64,000 nt of DNA from Sphaerolaimus hirsutus (taxonomy: Eukaryota; Nematoda; Chromadorea; Monhysterida; Sphaerolaimidae), in NCBI GenBank assembly GCA_964036195.1, contig OZ038457.1, positions 27,195,533-27,259,532 on the forward strand, written 5' to 3'. Position numbers and translations under genes: made by a program. Shown piece after piece: positions 59,481 to 64,000 of this stretch. How positions within the stretch are numbered: position 1 is the stretch's first letter; each line of letters starts with the position of its first letter. Under the pieces are notes generated by a model. That model searched no databases and had not been told where the DNA came from. It saw only the letters and a program-made list of their open reading frames with translations.

Positions 59481-60462
59481 CAAAGTTGTTAAAAGGTACG
59501 TACGTTTACTCGAAAAATACGCGTACGCGAGTACGCGGTAAATACGTTTACATATACTTTTTAAAAAAGTAACGTACTCACGTGTACGCGTACGTTTTTG
59601 AAGCATACGCGTAAAGAAAACGTATTTCTGTGAAGTCAATGTGGGACATATTTGTAAGGTGACTATACTGCAATGTACTCTATTTCCTCGAAATACCCCT
59701 CAAAATTGTTTCATAGTGTTAATTTTGAGGGGGGGGGGGGGTAAACAAGGGTATTTCGAGGGGGGTTTATTACTTCGCCAGAATGTTTTGGAACTATCAG
59801 TGCTAATTCGTTGTTTGTCATGTACGCTGAGGTAGAAAATATTCACCATGTACTAGGGTGTCAAATTTCCGTTTCCGTTTTCCGTTTCCGCCTTTCCGCA
59901 GGAAAATTTTTTACCTTTCCGTTTTCCGTTTTCCGTAAAGTGACAAAATTTTACCTTTCCGTTTTCCGTTTTCCGTAAAAAAATTTTTTTGACACCCTAC
60001 CATGTACAAGAGTATACCTATGTATTGATAGAGTTAAATACCTATATAAGTATGTAGGTAAATATTTATGTAAATATAGATGGTATATAAACCCTGTTCT
60101 AACGGGACTCCGTCATTGTTTTAACGTGTGTTCTGCATTTCACAGAACACAAACTGAAGGTTTTGTTATTTACGTTCTTTTTACACTCAATTGGGGGGGG
60201 GGGGTTCGACGGGGGTCTATTAAGTAATTTGTAGTGGCCATATTGAGTGGGGTACTTCGAAAACGTACCCAGTTCTACATATTCTATGAAGAAAAGTGCT
60301 CGCTTTTGCAATTTACTGGGAATAAATTTTGTACTCGCATTTACGCGTACGTACGAGTAAAAGAAAAGTATTTTACGTTTTCTATACTTTTTGATGCGTA
60401 AAATAAAAATACTTTACGTTTACATATACTTTTAAAAAAGTTCAGTAATTCTAACAACTCTG
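59481..60462. mobile_element. hAT-like CAAAGTTGTT element inside the previous one
   Basis: CAAAGTTGTTAAAAGG left, CTAACAACTCTG right, perfect CATTTTTG duplication. GTACGCGTACG words at the ends. It contains 59854-59999. Confidence 0.85.
59854..59999. mobile_element. hAT-like element with TTTCCGTTTTCCG words
   Basis: TAGGGTGTCAAATTTCC left, TTTGACACCCTA right, perfect CCATGTAC duplication, 146 bp. Innermost of five nesting levels. Confidence 0.88.
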
Positions 60463-60476
60463 CATTTTTGTATGTA

Positions 60477-60892
60477 CCGTATTTCCATCGAAATACCCCC
60501 GGGGGGTGATTGTTTCATAGTGCTCCCGAGAGGGGGAGGGGTTAAACGAGGGGGGGGTATTTCGAGGGGGTGGTTATCATTTCACAAGAACTTTTTTGAA
60601 ATCCTAGTACAAAATCGTTGTTTGTGATGTGCGCTGGGGTAGAAAAATGCATCAATAACTGACATGTAAAGACTCCTGTAGACTAATATTAGTACGTAGA
60701 TGGTATAAACACTGTTCTAACGTGATTCCGACATTGTTTGAACGTCTGTTCTGCACTACGCAGAACACAAATTGCAGTATTTGTCATGTACGTTCTCTTT
60801 ACACTCAATTTGGGGGGGGGGGGTATTTCGAGGGGGGGGGAGTGATTGTTTCATAGTGGTCTCGAGAGGGGGGGTATTTCGAGAAAATACGG
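60477..60892. mobile_element. TA-flanked CCGTATT element
   Basis: TA-CCGTATTTCCATCGAAATAC ... GTATTTCGAGAAAATACGG-TA. Contains an internal partial copy of itself (60800-60880). Confidence 0.72.
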
Positions 60893-61135
60893 TAGGTATG
60901 TTTTGTATGTATGTATCATGTGAACGATCACAAGTTCTTTACGTTTTCCCTGGTACCCGGGTATTTTGGTCAGGAAAACGTAACAAAACGTAATGGTATT
61001 TTTGGAAAACGTAAACGTAAACGTAAGTATAAATACCCGAATAACCGGGTATTTCGGGTAAACGTAAATACGTTTTTCCAACTCTGGTGTATATGCATGT
61101 CAAATTTCAGATGAATCGTGTGTGTTGCTCAAGAG

Positions 61136-62452
61136 TAGTGATGGAAAAAGCGCCAGGCTTTTAGCGCCAAGCGCCAAAAGCGCCATGGCGCTTTTCCGTT
61201 CCACGGCGCCAAGCGCCAATGGCGCCAGAGCGTTTTAGCGCCAAGCGCCAAAAGCGCCATGGCGCTTTTCTGGACCACGGCGCCAAGCGCCAATGGCGCC
61301 AGGAAGCTATAGCGCCAAGCGCCAATGGCGCCAGCGCCAAAGTGAAAACACTTCGAAATACCCCCGTCTCGAAATACCCCCGTCTCGAAATACCCCCCTC
61401 AAAATGGACACTATGAAATTATTACCCACCCCCTCGAAATACCCCCCTAATTGTATGTAAAGGGAACATACATGACTAAAACTGCGGTCTATGACCCGGC
61501 CAATGCAGAACAGACATTAAAAAACCACATTGTTACGTTAGAACCTTTTTATACCATCTACATACTTATGTAAGTGTATAGACTCTATTACATGGTGTTT
61601 ATTGGTGTATTTTTCGATGTCTGCGTACGTTACAAACAATAAATTTGTACCGGGATTTCAAAAAATTTCTGGCGAAATAAAAAGCCCCCCCTCGTTTAAC
61701 CCCCTCAAAATTCTCACTCTGAAACAATCACCCCCCGGGGGTATTTCGAGGAAATACGGTATCTACCCAACCTCCGCGAGAGTTAAAGTAAAGGGGGTTA
61801 GATTGGGTAGATACACTCATTTTCGGTGGGTGCATCTCAAGGGGAGAGTATTATTTCTACAGCTCACTCAAACCTGGGTGAATTTCAAGGGGTAAATACG
61901 AGGTTGTAAATTTCGAGGGGTAAATTGAAAAAGACCAACCTTGAATAACACCCACTCGAATAACACCCCGTTGAGTAACTTCCCCTCCAAAACTTAGTGA
62001 CGAAATGATAACTCACTGGGGTCTTATTCGAGGATATACGGTAGCTAGAATTGTGAGTAAATGAGGAGCAATTTTGGACAACCTACCTATGCAACATTTT
62101 GATGTTTTTAGGGTACTCACAGTGATCAAATGCAAATTTAACAGGGCTTGGGAACAAAAATTTGTCAGGTGCAAGAAATCGTTAAGTCCACTTGTTTACT
62201 GGACTTCTTTTTGGATTTTGTTTAATTATGGTTGGCGCTTTTTTGGCGCCATTTAAAATGCTGGCGCCAAGCGCCAATAGCGCCACCAGAAAATGGCGCC
62301 AAGCGCCAAAAGCGCCATGGCGCTTTCTCAGATCTCGGCGCCAAGCGCCAATGGCGCCAGATCATTTTAGCGCCAAGCGCCAAAAGCGCCATGGCGCTTT
62401 TTGCTTTGGCGCTAGCGCCAGGCGCCAGCGCCATGGCGTTTTTCCATCACTA
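61136..62452. mobile_element. hAT-like element with GCGCCAAGCGCC words
   Basis: TAGTGATGGAAAAAGCGCC left, GCGTTTTTCCATCACTA right, perfect CTCAAGAG duplication. Same family as 30982-31861. The middle holds a truncated CCGTATT element (ends at 61759). Confidence 0.87.
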
Positions 62453-62881
62453 CTCAAGAGTTATACATGTTTATAAAAAAAATTTGCCTTTGTCGGAGGC
62501 CGACAGGTGCGCCGACAATAAAAAAAGTGGTTGTCACATTGCACAAGTGTGACAAGTAAAATATTTGATCTAGTTGTCAAAAGTGTCAAGTTGTCAAAAG
62601 TGTGAAGTTGTCAAAAGTGTCCAGTTGTCAAAAAATGGTTGCTACTTATCGCCAATAACGAGGCCGACCAGTCGTCACACTCATGAAAATTGCTAAAAAA
62701 TAGATTTGTCGTCACAAAAAGGTCTGTGACGATTAAGATCTGTTGTCTTCACAAAATACAGTGTAAAAGCGGCCTTAAGTTCGATTTCCAATTCCAGGTC
62801 CGTGGTGCGTGTCCAATGCGGCTCTCTCATGCTCAACATTAAGTTCCAAATGTTAACAATAAAGTGTCAAATTTTCAGCCC

Positions 62882-63093
62882 CTGGGGGCAGTCCCAAGCC
62901 CTGTAAAGTGTAAAGTAAAGTGTCAAATGTAAAGTAAAGTGTCAAGTCAAATGTCAAATGTAAAGTCAAGTGTCAAGTCAAATGTCAAATGTAAAGTAAA
63001 GTGTCAAATGTAAAGTCAAGTGTCAAGTCAAATGTCAAATGTAAAGTAAAGTGTCAAATGTAAAGTAAAGTGTCAAGTAAAGTGTCAAATGTA
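62882..63093 (+). repeat. Introner end followed by a TGTCAAATGTAAAGTAAAG tandem array
   Basis: CTG-GGGGCAGTCCCAAGCCCTG, a typical introner end, leads into about ten imperfect 19-26 bp units built from TGTCAA(A/G)TGTAAAGT(A/C)AAG. The opposite end was not found. The array appears to have grown out of the element's own subterminal words. It interrupts a GAGGCGTC-type element. Confidence 0.75.
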
Positions 63094-63255
63094 ATGACAA
63101 ACAATAAATATTCACGAAAAACGAAAAATATTAAAAGGAAAGTGACGATATCTGTGTCGGACGTATCGTGAAACCGCAATGTCGAATATAAAATACAAAA
63201 GTATTTTTATGTCACTTCGTTCCCAAATGAGCAAGAATCAATTTTGGATGTACGC

Positions 63256-63348
63256 AGGGACGTATCCAGGATTTTTGAGCGGGGGGGGGGGCTGTTTGTT
63301 TACGGAGCCTCGCGAACGGGGGGGGGGGGGGGCTCAGCCTGGTATTTT
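63256..63348. mobile_element. Truncated CAGGGACGTATCCAGG element
   Basis: Left end CAGGGACGTATCCAGGATTTTTGAGC and G runs match 35477-35915; no right end. Flanking sequence has no coding signal. Confidence 0.6.
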
Positions 63349-64000
63349 GGTGATTTTTAGCAAAAACTCTCATTTAGACAGCTTTCACTCTCGTTCGTAC
63401 AGTACGTAACTGGCAACTTGGACATGGGCCAACTTCGCATACATGATCCAGTCAGATTTGTTTTAATTTGCATCCGGTTATGTATGACAAGTTGGCCCAT
63501 GTCCAAGTTACCGGTTGAACATTGTACTTTGAGCGAGTTTTCCATAATTTCCGCTCAAAATCGCTAAAATTTACTCTATTTTGCAAATTTTTTCCTTCAT
63601 GTTCACAAAAAAATAAAAATATTTAATGTAAAGTCATGAAATCCAACTGAAATGGACTCCGACATGTATTGTGTCGTATGTATCGTGAATCCGCAACATT
63701 AATTATTGGCATATTGGCAGATCTTAAATGTGAGATAAACACCTTCCCGATCAAGTCGGGCCCCCTATTTTTTATTTTACTTCTGACGTCCTATCTACAG
63801 TTCAAGGACGCGCCAGAAGCTGAAACTTGGGGTAGATATTGGCGCAACCCCCCTCCACTTCGCATGAATTGAAGGGGTCGCGGCGACCCCCTACAAGGTG
63901 GGTCGCCGAGTGCAAAAAAAATTTGCAGCTTTTTTAGTGTCCCACACAGGTCCGGCCCCCACTGATTTCTTACACTGCCGGTGCCGTACCTCCAGCTGTG

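Larger units (their letters stand above)
58796..61086. mobile_element. hAT-like CAGAGTTGTG element, heavily nested
   Basis: CAGAGTTGTGCAAATACTGG left, TTTTTCCAACTCTG right, perfect GTGTATAT duplication 2.3 kb apart. AAACGTAAACGTAA words at the ends. It contains 59481-60462, CCGTATT elements and introner A5. Confidence 0.85.
58672..62776. mobile_element. GCGTTTACACTG element, host of nested hAT-like elements
   Basis: CAGCGTTTACACTGCATTTT left and ACAGTGTAAAAGCGGCC right, with GTGACGACAA / TTGTCGTCAC words. A relative with GCGGCGTTTACACTGC starts at about 41297. Two hAT-like elements (58796-61086, 61136-62452) split it. Confidence 0.65.
58604..62880. mobile_element. GAGGCGTC element split by nested insertions
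   Basis: The left piece (58604-58671, after AATT) and right piece (62776-62880, GTCCGTGGTGCGTGTCCAAT onward) together resemble the first part of 9010-9649. Between them is a GCGTTTACACTG element and three nested hAT-like elements. The right piece ends at an introner end (62882). Confidence 0.65.

Noticed and set aside
62896..63093. CRISPR-like array
   Set aside because: The repeats are contiguous degenerate 19-26 bp units with no unique spacers, in a eukaryotic repeat context.

Overview
This is a eukaryotic, almost certainly invertebrate-animal, scaffold segment (one 200-base run of N at 47992-48191). The evidence is several multi-exon genes with GT-AG introns of about 55 bp to 3.7 kb, animal-type proteins (a fatty acid amide hydrolase and a GhrA-like 2-hydroxyacid dehydrogenase), low gene density, and a huge load of short non-autonomous DNA transposons nested in each other. 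No transposase, reverse transcriptase, rRNA or CRISPR was recognised. The species could not be decided from the sequence.

Genes, all on the + strand. (1) 9704-11954: a small protein with two predicted membrane helices and a long polar tail, with a possible extra 3' exon at 12376-12528. (2) 13198-17857: a complete nine-exon, 313-residue D-isomer-specific 2-hydroxyacid dehydrogenase of the GhrA type. (3) 18570-29434: a complete fourteen-exon, 564-residue fatty acid amide hydrolase with the Lys-Ser-Ser triad intact. (4) 30558-30725: a 55-codon small reading frame of uncertain status. (5) 32627-41205: a 13-14-exon Ser/Lys-rich, charged-helix protein whose middle resembles the tandem helical repeats of CEP104. 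All exon joins were made by hand from splice signals, frame and family similarity. In the two enzymes every junction is in phase and the totals are exact multiples of three.

The most interesting signal is a family of terminal-inverted-repeat elements that coincide exactly with introns. Three introns, in three different genes (9722-9887, 24986-25176, 33418-33594), are nothing but a copy of the same 160-190 bp element. Each starts GTGCCACTC-AGACCCTG, ends CAGGGTCTGG-like then CAG, and lies in a CAG|G-type exon context. Copies elsewhere have CTG or CAG at both edges. This looks like an introner: the element supplies the donor and a CWG edge supplies the acceptor AG. A sister family with AATTCCGCAAGTGG-like ends sits in the membrane-protein gene between two CTG copies and would leave an intron ending in TG rather than AG.

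The second theme is a set of about 25 elements with hAT-like hallmarks: ends YAGGG/CAGAG/TAACG and 8-bp target duplications, 18 of them perfect by eye. Their interiors are arrays of short words related to their ends (GGGATC, GAACCG, GGCGCC, AATCG, ACGTAAACGTAA, TTCGAAAA). Other families are TA-flanked CCGTATT elements rich in C/G runs, elements with GAGGCGTC ends and 4-bp duplications (AATT or ATCT), and several near-perfect foldbacks. From 41.2 kb to the end no gene was found; the region is layered transposons, up to five levels deep at 58.6-62.9 kb.
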